Shown here: positions 1 through 10,937 of the stretch, piece by piece | Layout: each line of letters begins with the position of its first letter | Numbering within the stretch: the first letter of the stretch is position 1 | DNA from: Gaertneriomyces semiglobifer | Lineage: Eukaryota; Chytridiomycota; Chytridiomycetes; Spizellomycetales; Spizellomycetaceae | Assembly: GCA_025558075.1 (NCBI GenBank) | Contig: JAHLKF010000012.1 | Coordinates: 310,001-374,000, forward strand | Length of the DNA stretch: 64,000 bases | Direction of reading: 5' to 3' | Translations under genes and position numbers: made by a program | Notes under the pieces: generated by a model | Told to the model about the DNA's origin: nothing | Databases searched by the model: none | What the model saw: the letters and a program-made list of their open reading frames with translations, nothing else

Positions 1-2671
1 CTTACATTGACAAGCCTCAGGAGCTGTAAATAACGGTGAAGCATTCTTGTCATCCAGAACAGGATCGTCCACTTCGTCTTCAAACATGGTAGAAATCCCA
101 AAATCAGCTATTTGAACAATCCCTAATTGAGAGTCCAAACTGGCGCGGCGAAGCAGATTCTCTGGTTTGATATCGCGATGGATAATTCGTTTGTAATGCA
201 CTGGGGAAAGTCAGTTAGCGACCTTGAGTGCACTAGAGTAAACAAGGTGTGACGTACGATATTCAAGTCCTAGAACTGCATCACGAAAGTATTGTCGTGC
301 TACAGGTTCTTCCATTGGTCGCACGCTCCCGCGAACAGGTAGGTGCATGATCGGTCCATACTCACAAAGCTCAAAAACTGTAAAAATAAGAGTCAGTTTC
401 AATTGGTGATTTTCCCACCAAAGAGCGCGTGTCGTACTTACTCATGTACAAACTATCCTCTTTCTCATCGTCTAACACTTCCACTAAATTATTAATGTTG
501 GGATGTTTGGAGAGCTTTTTTAATATAGCAATCTCCCGCTTGATAGCCTCCATGTATCCATTGGGGCAGCCAGGGCTTTGACAGGGTCCAGCACCAGGTG
601 GTGCCATGGCAGACCACATCAGTTTTTTCCTCAACCTATTTTTGCTAACGATCTTACACGCGTAGTACCTCTGATCGTGCTCACTTCGACATAACACAAC
701 TCTGCCGTATGCGCCGCTGCCAATGTCGCGGAGAATATGGTACTGATTGATTTTACCCTCGCTCTGCTCGGGGACGCCTTGCGGCGAGACGAGACAAGAA
801 GGTGAAAGCGACGAAAATATGGTGCTCGTTTCCACGATTTTCTTATGGCTTTGAGCAGAGCGCTGAGAAGACGTGCTTGAACGCTTTTTATGTTGAAAGT
901 CCATCGATCGCGACCGCATATTATTCAAGTGAGATGAGCCATGATCACCTGTGGCATCAGGTAAGTGAGCCGGAAGCGAGGAAGAAGCTTGTTGAGTGTA
1001 CGAGGTGGCGGTGCTTTTGCAGCTTCTAGTTTCGACATCATCGTCCGAAAAGCGTTGTCTAGATGAATGGCTGAAAGCACGCGGAAGAAAGCTCCATCCG
1101 CTTTCGGTCGTACCTGACCTCCCGCGAGATGGACGAGATAGAGAAGTGACGGGTGAGGGGTCAATACTGCGACTGGCTGATCGTGTTGGTGATCGGTGGC
1201 CTCCTGACAGTTCGATACTAAAGGAGCGCTCTTCAGTGATGGTGTGTGATAAGGAAGCGGCACTTGCTGACACTCGAACTCGTGAACTGTTCAAGCTAGT
1301 TCCACTTCCACGGCCAAATAAATGACTTCCTACGCTTCGTGGCAAGCGACGTAGGGTTCCGCTTCCGAAGAAGCGACTTTCCTCTTTCTCTTCCGGTTTA
1401 CTGGACAAGGAGGAGAAGGAAGTCGTACTCCTACTGGAGTTCGTTAAGGAGCTGTCGATACTTCCAACCGTCGCAGGGGATTCGGCCCCGCTGCCATGTC
1501 TCTTTGATTTACTCTTGCGCTTTAACTTGCTGCTCTCGGGCTGTACTGCAATGGGCTTCAGAGTGTCAAGCGTCCGCACAGGATCTAACAATAAGAAGCT
1601 TTTTGATTTGCCAATACATGTGGAACTAGGAGTCGCGGGACGGGATGGAGCGACCAACGCAGAAAGAAAGTCTGCGCTGCGCTCAGTGTCAGCTTCAGAG
1701 TCTTCTACGTCCGGCTCGGAGAAGGAAGTAGGCACTTTTTCGGATGCGTGAATCGTTGGTGACATCATACCAGGATAATCTAGTGTCGCCTCAAAAGATA
1801 AATCGCTGCTTGTTGGCGTGAGGTTGGCTGGCATACCAAAGCCAAGCGCTTCCAGTACGGGAATAGCAAGCGTAGGAGCGATCCGTGACAAATCGTCAGA
1901 CATACTGTCACTGTGCGTTTCCAGTCGCTCGCTTTCGGTTCGTTGGGAATGCTCACTGAGTACCTGGGCACTTCTAATCGCGGCAAGTTGTGCAACCAAA
2001 CTTTCGTGCGCTGGTTTCTTCTTCTGAGATGGTGTCGACGTCTTTGCCCGTATGGAATTGAAACTCGCGCTGGCTCTCAATTTCAGCTTGGATGACGTTC
2101 GACTGATAGAGTCTTTCAAACTGCTTGTAGACTTTCGCATCTTTCTTAGTGACCCTCTTGATCGGTTTTCGACCCTTGTCAAAGCTTCTTCGCGAAGCGT
2201 TTTGCTACTGTCACGATGCATCGCATCCGCCGCATCTTCGACCATGCTTCGGACCCAGCTACGTACTTTGGTTATGCCTTTCTCACTTCGATGGCCTGGC
2301 AGCTTTTCCTTCTTCTTCGCTTTCTTAGGTTCCTTTGTTGATTCCTCTTTCGCGTGCAAAGTCGCTGCAGAGCTTCGCACTTCCGGTTTCTGTGTGCTGA
2401 TGCTCCCTCGGCGAGACTGGGTCGGTGTAACGGCAACTCTTTTGAATCCATGAAGTATTTTTTCAAAAATTGTTTGATGTCGGTTACGGCGATACGATTC
2501 AGTTACTACTGGGTTCGCCGCAATGGATGCTCGGCGGGTTGCATGGCGTTGCGCAGAGGCACTCAGTTCTTCGTCGGGTAATCGTCGGTCGGGATACTCT
2601 GCCATTGATCCTGGTATTTCGGTAACTCTTGCGAGATGTAGCTCGGGATGAGATGCTGCGGCAGTGCGCAT
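1..2671 (-). CDS. CaMKK/Ssp1/Sak1-type Ser/Thr protein kinase, 3' end cut by window
   Basis: Exons complement(1..200, 258..377, 442..2671); the 3' end lies beyond base 1. ATG at 2671. Roughly the first 640 residues are Ser/Arg/Lys-rich and probably disordered. The kinase domain then starts with a glycine loop (IGSGAYGRVVLCRS) and the ACKIV lysine. Exon 2 gives LYMIFELCEYGPIM, the pattern of CaMKK-like kinases. Exon 3 carries the catalytic loop HRDIKPEN, the metal-binding DFG and the activation-segment end FTAPEAC. Phases agree across both introns. Fungal members of this group (S. pombe Ssp1; yeast Sak1/Tos3/Elm1) phosphorylate the activation loop of AMPK/Snf1, so a role in energy or stress signalling is inferred. 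The long basic N-terminal extension is unusual, since the kinase domain normally starts much earlier. The C-terminal lobe is not visible. Confidence 0.88.
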
Positions 2672-3800
2672 GGTTGTAGTGTGTGACGAGTTTCGTGTGA
2701 GAGTTCAGGCTAGATTGTGGTACTTCACTAAACTGAGCAGGATGCTACTAGGGTGCTTTCTCAATTTCGACGCTAATGTTACGTCGGAAGAAGAGGGATC
2801 GCTCTCCAGACGATTTCGACAACACTCTGTTGATGTTTGGTAATGAACGCCTCAGTGAGATTCAACAAAGGATATCGGTCATCCCCCGAACCATTAATGC
2901 TCATCAAATAACGCCGTTGGGTCCAGGCTCTGCCTTCCTAAGCTCTGCCAATTACTTTGTCGCCTGAAAAAATAGAGGCGCCCTGGCTTGACCCTGCAGT
3001 ATTCATTTCCCCCCATCCTGAATTGGAAGATCCTCAAATTCCAGTAAAAGGTTTTGCCTGCTATTTTCGGAGATTTTCTGCTTTATTTCAAAATAACAAC
3101 TCACGGTGGAGGCTTCTGGTTTGCGTTTCTTTGGCGTCATCATAGGTATACCCGCCCGGAGGTTTTGGGCCTTGAGGCTGTTTAGGCTGCTGCCCAGCGT
3201 TATCGGTCTTTTTGTGACATGTCCACTCTTTCGTTTCGTGGCTGCTATCTACGAGTTGAGCCACGAACAGACTGCCCACTGATCCCCAATGTTGCAAAGA
3301 GTGTAACTCACGGCAAGGGTCGTTTCCCGAAAACGGTCCCATTGAAGTGGACCAACGCTCGGACTGAGCGATCGCGTTTTCCAAACTCGGTCGCGGTTAC
3401 ATAAGCGGATTAGCTTATACCGCTTACCTCACCAATTGTAATTAAGCCTAACTGGGCAATGTGGCTTAGCTTGACGCGTTTACGACCTTTGGCAGTTCCC
3501 ATCAACTTTGCCTCGGAATGGGCAACGATCTGCCAACATTCGACGACGGCGACAGCGAACGAGTGAGTGACAGGCACCGCAGGGGGAAAAAGTAAAGGAG
3601 AGACCAGGGAGAGGCAGAGGAGCAGCGAGAGGAAGCAGCCGGGTGATTCTACGACGTGGGAAGTGGGCGAAGAGCGTGGACACTACCAGGCCAATTTTGT
3701 TTGCCGATCAACACGACATAGCGTTGCTGCGAAGAAAGCTATGGGAGAGCTCTAAGACCTTGGTCTCCTGGAATCAGCCGTATGCTCATACCTAGCAACC
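2672..3800. other. Intergenic region between kinase and CENP-C genes
   Basis: This 1.1-kb divergent spacer should hold the promoters of both flanking genes. No RNA gene or transposon is recognised. It contains a weakly supported three-exon plus-strand candidate (2776-3175, listed separately) and a 46-codon minus-strand ORF (3143 down to 3003) that begins MMTPKKRKPEAST next to a good GTGAGT donor. The two candidates overlap on opposite strands, so at most one is likely to be real. Confidence 0.5.
2776..3175 (+). CDS. Candidate small three-exon protein (weak)
   Basis: Possible model join(2776..2839, 2943..3043, 3146..3175), 64 residues, starting MLRRKKRDRSPDDFDN and ending PVYPPGGFGP. The phases fit exactly: the first two exons total 165 nt and the last is 10 codons including TGA. 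The introns are 103 and 102 nt with donors GTAATG and GTAAAA and acceptors AAG and TAG, weaker sites than those of neighbouring genes. The second exon reads like protein (SPEKIEAPWLDPAVF). Without splicing, the first frame runs 63 codons from 2776 to 2967. No family is recognised; the MLRR start recalls the APC/C subunit Cdc26, but the following residues do not match it. It could be chance. Confidence 0.25.
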
Positions 3801-6800
3801 ATGTTGTCCGATATCTTTTCAGAAGAACCACCGCAGGAACAGCAGGAACAGAATGGAGTTGCAGCTAACGTGAGCATGACATTCGTGTCACTAACTCGAC
3901 TTTATCTGGTTGCTGACTGCCATTTACCTCTGCGCTCGTTAATTGTTAGCAAGATAGATGGCAGCCCAAAGAACCGCGGAAAAACCAATATTTTGAACCC
4001 GGAATTCGTGGCAGGTGGGAGGCAGTTGAGATTCGCGAAGAAGCTTTCGGCACAAGTTAATAGCTGTGTTTCACAGAAAAACCGGTATAACGGCACCAGC
4101 TAATATCAGGCAAGACGAAGACGGTCTTCTGAATGTGGATGACTTCTTTAGGGATGAACCTTCGATGGTGTCCACGCCCCAAGGGGAGACCCGATATAGC
4201 AATGCATCAGATACCCTTCCTCCTTCTGCCATAGAAAACTCTACGGAAAGTGGACATCTTGATGATGAAATGCTGTTGAAGGATGCGCTTGATCCGAGCG
4301 TGTTACAGCTCTCTCCTATCGCTCGATTAGGACCGCACGGAGGTCCTGATCAGCCGAAACCATCGAGACCACACACAGATTCTCAACCCTACCATCCAAA
4401 CCAGCGGTTACACTCATCCACTCTGTCTACTCCATTCACCGCACCACGTTCTAGTACAAGTTCGACCCTCAACCGCAACAAGTTGGTACATCACACTTTA
4501 TCCCATGCATCGATAGTGGACGAAGATATACCATCACCGCGCGCCATTAGAAGCCCTGCTCCGCGATTACGCTTGGAGGTCCCACCAGAAGCTATTGAGA
4601 CACATACACTTCCGGGCGACACTGGCAAAAGTAATCTAAACAGAATGCCTGTTGCCAAAACTCCAGCTAAGAAAGAGGTGATGATTGATATATCAAGTGT
4701 TTTGAAATCCTCTCGAAAGCGGAAGACACCTGGTCCTTTAACAACGTCGACTGCGGCAGCACATGATACCCATACTTTGATTAAGCAAAATTCGCTGCCG
4801 CCGCACTCAACCGCCACCGTTCACGAAGCGCACTCAGATCAACCGCCCGACCTATTCAGCACTAAGAGGGAGCAACCCATATTGGACACACAGGGTGCGG
4901 ATACGGCCTATTATGAAACCGTTCGGCCAGCGTCTACTGACTCACCTAATCGGTTTGGGGCCTTTCAAAATGATCCCTCTGAGCCCAATTCGAAACTACA
5001 CCCGAAACCGTCGGATAACTTATTGCAATCCCCGAAATCCAAGTCAAGGCTATTGCCTGCCACCGTCAAAGCAACAGCCCAAAGAGATTTTGCTTCACCC
5101 AATGATGAGGTCCCAGACACCCCTGTCCCAGTACGACCACCGCGATTGAATTCAAAACCTGCAGTCGCGGAGGAGGTATCAATGCCATCAAGAGAGACGG
5201 ACCAAAATGATGATGACTATCAGTTATCGCCACACGACGATGACGGATATGAGGAGACGAATCGTTTCATTGATGACGCCGCGTATGATGCCGACGAAGG
5301 CTTATATAAAAAAGCTGCGCTTGAAAGTCCGCAACCAGCGCGCACAGATGAGACTCTCGTGAGGTCACATAATGCAAGAGAGAAGCAAGTAGAAGTCCGT
5401 GCGCCTGCCCGATTTGAAAAAGAAACGCGTGCTTTGAGTGCTGCCGCAATGGCTGTAGATATGGAGGTGGCTGTGGATGGACAAGAGGAAAGTGATATCT
5501 CCATTGGCAGTGCGGAGAATGTGCCACCTCGGCCTGCTGTTTCTAATTGGAAAGCGCCGTCGAAAATGCGAAAATCGACGTCCAGTGCCAGTCCTAACCC
5601 TGTACAACCTTTTCAAACTAAAACTCAGACGAGGATCGGCCAGCGTACTACGGCAGCAGAAGAGGATGATGATAGCGAAGCAAATGCTGACAGAGATGCT
5701 GCGAGGGTCAGTGACGACGAAGAAGCAGTAGGACATATACGAAACGCGAAAAGGGCTCGGAGCGGACGACCGAGTACTGTACACTTGGCGAATGGCTACA
5801 AAAAACGCCGCTTCGAGCACGAGAGTGATGACGAAGCGAGCGAGCATGAAGTGGGCAAACTGATACCACACTCCGATGCAAGCGAAAGCGAAACCCGGGC
5901 CGAACGTGCACCGATACGCAAAGGCCAAAAAGGCCGTGGTGTGGCGAAACCAAAAACTAAACCCATCTCCGGCCAGAACGGGACTCGACAGCGAAGAGGT
6001 AGAAAGCCGGCGCGATCCCGCTCGGAAATACCGGAAGAGGTTGCTGCTGCTGTTCTGGACGCCGCTAAGGTTGAAGAAGAAGAGGAAGAGGAGGATCCTG
6101 GGATTCGTCGCTCACGTCGTATGAAAATACCCCCCTTGAAATATTGGGCCGGTGAACGGGTTGTTGTCGGTCGCCAGCAAAGTGGGTTTTTCCCTATCCC
6201 CGTGGTCAAAGATGTCATTCGAGTCTCGTCCTCTTCCCCGCCACCGGTTAAGCGGATCAAAAAAGAATCGACGCCGCAGCTCATCCCAGAGGTACCTGTT
6301 ATCAACTACTCAACAGGTGAAGAGGAAGATCAGAAGGTTGTTGCCACACCGGATATGCTGAATCCGAAGACGATCGGTGCCGGAAATTATAAATTTGAAA
6401 AAGTCTTCAGCGAAGGAGAGTTCATCGCCAGCGGTATCTTGGTAATGCCAAAGGGGAGCGAAAAGCCGAACAAGAATAGTAATACTAGTGCTATGGTATG
6501 GATCAGCATTCCGCTGTGTGCGCTCGGGCCATGACGCTGACCAGTAGTCTCATCACAGATCTTTTATATATGCGCTGGGGAAGTGGAAGTTCAAATCCAC
6601 AAAACCGTTTTTGTGGTCAAAACGGGGAGTCAATTCTTTGTACCAAGAGGTAAACTTGCGGAACTGAGCGATGTTGCTCGTTCCTGGTGTGCCTTGGCTT
6701 AGCCGCTTACACAACATTTTTTAAAGGTAATCAATATCGCATAAAAAATCTTGCGAACCGCGAAGCCAAGCTGTTCTTCTGTCACGGCAAGGAAACCGTT

Positions 6801-6821
6801 GCGGTTGATGCAGATTATTGA
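3801..6821 (+). CDS. MIF2: Inner kinetochore protein CENP-C / Mif2
   Basis: Five exons: join(3801..3869, 3950..4014, 4077..6495, 6559..6649, 6727..6821); all phases close. CENP-C binds the CENP-A nucleosome and links it to the outer kinetochore. The N-terminal block assembled across the 65-nt second exon reads FEPGIRGR then KTGITAPANI, followed by DEDGLLNVDDFF, the conserved Mif2 N-terminal pattern. A long disordered, charged middle follows. The CENP-C motif sits near nt 6108-6165 (RRSRRMKIPPLKYWAGER): Arg-rich, then PLxYWxxE. The C-terminus is the Mif2 cupin dimerisation domain (nt about 6360-6821), with FYICAGEVEVQIHK and TGSQFFVPRGNQYRIKN. About 912 residues. The single-frame ORF from 4066 has no ATG start and reads through intron 4, so it gives wrong ends. 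Family assignment is firm. Confidence 0.93.
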
Positions 6822-7079
6822 GCCCTTCATTTCTACGAGAACAGATGTTACCTATAGGTATTTTGGACGCAGGAGATGGGTGGGTGGTTTGCTCACGAGC
6901 AAAGAGGGAGCGGTCTGTATATTTTCATGAGCAATGTGGTCGTAACGTTTCTTTGGGAACGTAGCAGAGTAATAGAAGTAATAGCTACGGAGTAAACGAT
7001 CGACCCATCGTCCATCTTCAACGCGATCACATATTTTGTACGTCTACGGCGCGAATGAGTTGCCGGAGTCTACTTTGGG

Positions 7080-7622
7080 TCAACGACGCTTTTCAAACGA
7101 TTCAAACTCTAGTGTTGATACCGCAGCTCGTGAGGCTATTACCACTTTCTCCACGCGAGATTGTGGGGAGCCAGTTTTAAGGAACTCCTCACTAAAACAA
7201 TTACGAGTTTTAGAAGAGATGGTAACCCCAACCCAAGCGAGCCGATGCGACCTCTCAAATGGGGCATCTGGGTAAAGCTAGTGTTACTTACAACAGCGTG
7301 ATCTTCTCTAGTAGAACGGGAAACCCGCGCGGGCGAGTCAACATGGGCGAAACGTGCTTTTGGAGGAGCAATTACGGCTTCTTACTTTCATCTCCTTGCG
7401 CAACGCCTTCCACTGTTCCTCGCTCCGTGTTGCGGACCCAGCCTACTAATCCGAGTCCTACAGCGCGAGAAATCGTGTGCTTGCGGAAGAAAACGCCTGA
7501 GGTGACGATTGAGCTCTGTTGACCTTAGGAATGAATTCAAAGATCCGAATAGTGGGCTTCACACCTTGGACTTTCCCAAAGACCTCATAGTGGATCGCTG
7601 CATAGCTTGTGACTTTCGACAT
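7080..7622 (-). CDS. Acylphosphatase, four exons including a 16-nt microexon
   Basis: Complement(join(7080..7191, 7292..7307, 7386..7496, 7565..7622)), 98 residues, the usual length of this enzyme. Acylphosphatase hydrolyses carboxyl-phosphate bonds in small acyl phosphates. Exon 1 gives HYEVFGKVQ and exon 2 continues GVFFRKHT, which holds the phosphate-binding loop and catalytic Arg. GWVRNTERGTVEG follows with the catalytic Asn. The last exon gives FLKTGSPQSRVEKV and ends FESFEKRR. Between exons 2 and 4 the phase needs an extra exon; the 16-nt block at 7292-7307, flanked by TAG and GTAAGT, supplies KITL and restores the frame exactly. No single exon exceeds about 37 codons, so the gene is hidden from simple ORF scans. 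It lies head to head with HIS2, 151 bp apart. Confidence 0.9.
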
Positions 7623-7773
7623 AGTGTTATTGTTTTTATTTGAATTCGTTCTGATGCAAACGCGACAGTGACAAAGATACAAAGATGGGGAATCTGGATC
7701 TGGAACCCGGCCATCAACAAGACAGCACAACGCAGCACGTAACAAGTAGAATCATAGAGAGCTATTCATCTAG
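7623..7773. promoter_or_regulatory. Bidirectional promoter region of acylphosphatase and HIS2
   Basis: Only 151 bp separate the two divergent ATGs, so both promoters and 5' leaders must lie here or overlap the opposite gene. No known operator is recognised. The assignment rests on position alone. Confidence 0.5.
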
Positions 7774-8736
7774 ATGTTATCACTCCATTCCCATTCCGGC
7801 ACATTTTGCCAGCACGCACACGGCGCTCTCGAAGAAGTTATTCAACGAGCCATAGAACTCGGGTTCGAGACCTACGGACTTTCTGAACATGTCCCGCGGA
7901 CTCGGGAGCGAGATCTCTATCCAGAAGAAGTAAGTTGGGGAACGGTGCATGCTTTAATCTTTGATTTGTCCTGGTTGTTGGTTATTTATTCTGACGTTTC
8001 TCGCTTCGACGGTTAGTCGCACTTGTCCCCTTCTGAGCTTACAGTGCAATTTAATGATTACTACGAGACGGCACTCGCCTTACGGCAAAAGTACAGCTCA
8101 CAAATTTCCCTCCTCATCGGAGCGGAAACAGAGTTCATCCACGCGGAATCGCTTTCAGAACTTCAATCCCTTCGAACAACCCATCCGTTAGATTACGTCG
8201 TTGGCTCTATTCATCACGTCCACGAAATCCCAATTGACTTCTCAGCGGAGCTCTATTTGAAAGCCGAGCAAGTCGCCGGAAGCACCGAGCAACTCTTCCA
8301 AGACTACTTTGACGCACAGTATGAGGTGATTACCCGTATCCAGCCAATGGTCATTGGACATTTTGATCTTGTACGCATCTTCCGACCCGACTTCCCGATC
8401 AGTGAAGCGACATGGACGCGTATCCGTCGGAATGTGGATGCGATTGTGAAGTATGCCGGATTGGTCGAGATCAACGCGCGAGGGTTTAAAAAGATCGGAC
8501 GGGCCTATCCAGGAAAGGATATACTTACGTATATGCAGTCTCAGGGGTGCAGATTCACGTTATCCGATGATTCACATGGCCCAAAGGACGTGGGGTTGCA
8601 TTACGATCGTTTATGGGAGTACTTGAAGGAAATGGATGTTAAGAACGTGTGGACTCTGATTGTGAAGGACGGAAAGACAGATGCACAGCTAGTGCCAAAT
8701 GTTTTGGAACACCCTTTTTGGACTAAGGTTAAGTAG
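7774..8736 (+). CDS. HIS2: Histidinol-phosphate phosphatase (PHP family)
   Basis: Two exons join(7774..7929, 8017..8736), 291 residues. The enzyme converts L-histidinol phosphate to L-histidinol in histidine synthesis. It belongs to the PHP (polymerase and histidinol phosphatase) fold with a metal cluster bound by His and Asp. Visible metal motifs are HSHSG at the N-terminus, the GLSEHVPR segment, GAETEF, VVGSIHHVHE, GHFDLVRIF and SDDSHGPKDVG near the C-terminus. Exon 1 ends DLYPEE and exon 2 resumes SHLSPSELTVQF in phase 0; without the 87-nt intron a stop interrupts the frame. Length matches fungal His2. It shares a short divergent promoter with acylphosphatase. Nothing abnormal seen. Confidence 0.95.
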
Positions 8737-9283
8737 CGGTGATCAGATATGTTAAAATCAGGCAACTGGAGCAGAATGCGATGTCCCGGTTCGAGATCGG
8801 CGATGCCGGACACGCAGGTGCACTCTCGAAGACCAGTTCACCGCGAAACACGCAGGGAAGACGTCACCCTATATGGCAGCTTTGGAGATCACTCGGCTCA
8901 CCTCTACAGCGCACACTGGTATGTGGATGAGCTTCTAGACTAAAAGAGGCCACGAAACAGCCATAACTGTACACGGAAGGGCGTTCTCAGATAGACAGAA
9001 ACGGCGCCTGTAGTAGGGAAGCCCCAGAAATTGAAAGAGAGGAAGGTACGGCTAAGATTAAGCTGAACTCCACTCCAATGGAGTGTAACTGTGACTGGAT
9101 TCGCGCTGGACCAAATATGAAATTGCAAACTCTGGTGTACCGTTGCACGTACACGCGTAGACTCGTGCATCGAGTAACCACACACCAAAAGCAGCAAACA
9201 GCAACAGTCACGGGACGCAATTAGCAAGAAACCATCGCACAATTCCTCATGTTCAATTAAGCACATTATAGATACACGATGGC
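8737..9283. other. Intergenic region between convergent HIS2 and RPL9
   Basis: Both flanking genes end towards this 547-bp stretch, so it should hold two 3' untranslated regions. The open frames in it begin at non-ATG codons or are shadows. I see no RNA gene, repeat or mobile element. Confidence 0.5.
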
Positions 9284-10109
9284 TTAGTCCTTAACAAGAA
9301 GACCCTGCAAATTGAACAATGATAAGCCTCTCGCATGTAGTGAATCACATCCAATACCAGATACATACCTTCTCAGAAAGGTAGATACCGTCCAAGAACT
9401 TCCGAATATCCTTGTTGCGAACTGTGGTGGATTGTTGGATGGAGGCGGCTACATACGTAAAAAATCGTAAGCTTAGAATATCCAAATCACGAATAGGTTT
9501 GTGACACATAAAGAACGCACCAGTCTGGGAAACGTTGTCGACATCGTTACCGGTGAGGATGATTTCATCCTTCTGGTTGGTAGAGTGCTCGATCTTGACG
9601 CCGGGCAACATCTTGATCTTACGGACGTGCTTCTCACCCAAGAAGTTACGGATTTCGACTTCAGCACCATCGTTGATAACGTTAACGTTGATGGGGAAGT
9701 GAGCGTATACGAAACGCATCTTGTACTCGAAACCCTGAGGAAACACCATCAGAAGAGCTGTTTTCGTGACGTAAATTCAATGACAGCGCGTACCTTGGTG
9801 ACTCCCTTGATCATGTTCTCGATGTGGGAGGCAATGGTGCGGATGCAAGCAATGTGCTTGCGGCCACCGTGCCAAACCTTCACGTTGATCTTGTTCTTGC
9901 CAACTTTGGTGATCTCCAAGGAAACGTGCTTGAAGTCCCTGGTGAGAGCACCGCGAGAACCAGTCACGCGCACAATGCGGGACTTGACGTCCACGGTCAC
10001 TGCAATTCATTCGGGCTCAACTTTTGAAACACTGTTGACGCTGGATGTAGAGTATGTACTTACCACCCTCCGGGATGGTGATGTCCTTGTCTTGAACGAT
10101 AGACTTCAT
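9284..10109 (-). CDS. RPL9: 60S ribosomal protein L9 (uL6)
   Basis: Five exons, complement(join(9284..9304, 9369..9448, 9521..9734, 9794..9999, 10064..10109)), 188 residues, the normal size. uL6 sits near the sarcin-ricin loop and factor-binding site of the large subunit. Exon 1 starts [15 protein letters not shown]. Exon 2 holds [14 protein letters not shown] and the [14 protein letters not shown] stretch. Exon 3 holds [14 protein letters not shown] and [15 protein letters not shown]. Exon 4 holds AASIQQSTT and [13 protein letters not shown]. The last exon is only 21 nt and encodes GLLVKD and the stop. Each junction has a clean GT donor and CAG/TAG acceptor. The dense introns in a ribosomal protein gene fit an early-diverging or intron-rich fungus. 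Confidence 0.97.
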
Positions 10110-10937
10110 CGTTAAGGACTTTTCAGGTTTCCGGCCTGCATAGGGTAAAGGATTGGTAAGCCTTCTGCATCCTCAACACTGTCCAACCTGACGAATCTCG
10201 TCCCAATCTGCACATTCCCCAATAATTTCATCCACTTGCAAAAAAGTTACACAGCAACAGTCGGACGTGTGCTTGCGTTGATACTCGGCGTGAAAGTTCT
10301 CAAGGTCGAAGTTCTATCCGGTATTGCTCTTGCGTGGCCAAAAAGCATCGTCGGAGAAGCGGGCAGCCGTTATTTTCTAAAAAGACACTGCGTATGACAT
10401 CCAGCTGGTCCAACAACCGGCCTTCTCGTTCATATTCAACGCAAGCTGGATGATCGATTGACTGTTCCCGCTTGGTTATGGCGCCTGAGTCGTCCTACCC
10501 CTCAACGGCAAATCCCCTCCAGCAGTCCGACCAGCAACCTGTCCCGCCCCAATTCTGCTCATCCCAATTCTGTCCCGTCCATCAATCCTTCCCCCTCACT
10601 CCCCATTGACTGGCGCAACCACTCTCACACACTCACCAAAAAGTAATTAATGGCGTTGGAAATATGCGGGGTCGTTAGTAGTGCGATCAAAACCGCCGCC
10701 TGTTTTGACAAGACACAAAAAAGGACACTCGTTGGGGTTAGGGTCGAATTACGCCTTGTTATCAATCACTAGTACAGTAGACCCTTCCCCAAATGAAAGT
10801 TAATCTGACATGCAGTGCTATTAAAATGCTAACTGAGTGTATGTGACAAGTGCTAAAGCGCAACATATGTACAGATCCTATGAGGCTAAATCAAATAATG
10901 AGCTACTCGCAGGCGCAAAGTGGACCGTCCACATGAA
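10110..10937. other. Upstream region of RPL9 / downstream of Rho-like gene
   Basis: An 828-bp stretch holding the RPL9 promoter and the 3' end of the Rho-like gene. It has a C-rich, low-complexity part around 10490-10600 with a short imperfect repeat of CCCAATTCTG. No gene or RNA is recognised. Confidence 0.5.

Noticed and set aside
925..1263. Many ORFs opposite or out of frame to the kinase N-terminus
   Set aside because: Shadows of a long low-complexity coding exon; no ATG context, no protein-like composition.
4066..4080. Start of the CENP-C protein at 4066
   Set aside because: The codon is GTG and falls in an intron; the real start is the ATG at 3801 with two short upstream exons.
6583..6600. 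tRNA T-arm-like sequence (GTTCAAATC) in the CENP-C gene
   Set aside because: It lies inside the cupin exon with perfect coding sense, and no acceptor stem or anticodon arm surrounds it.
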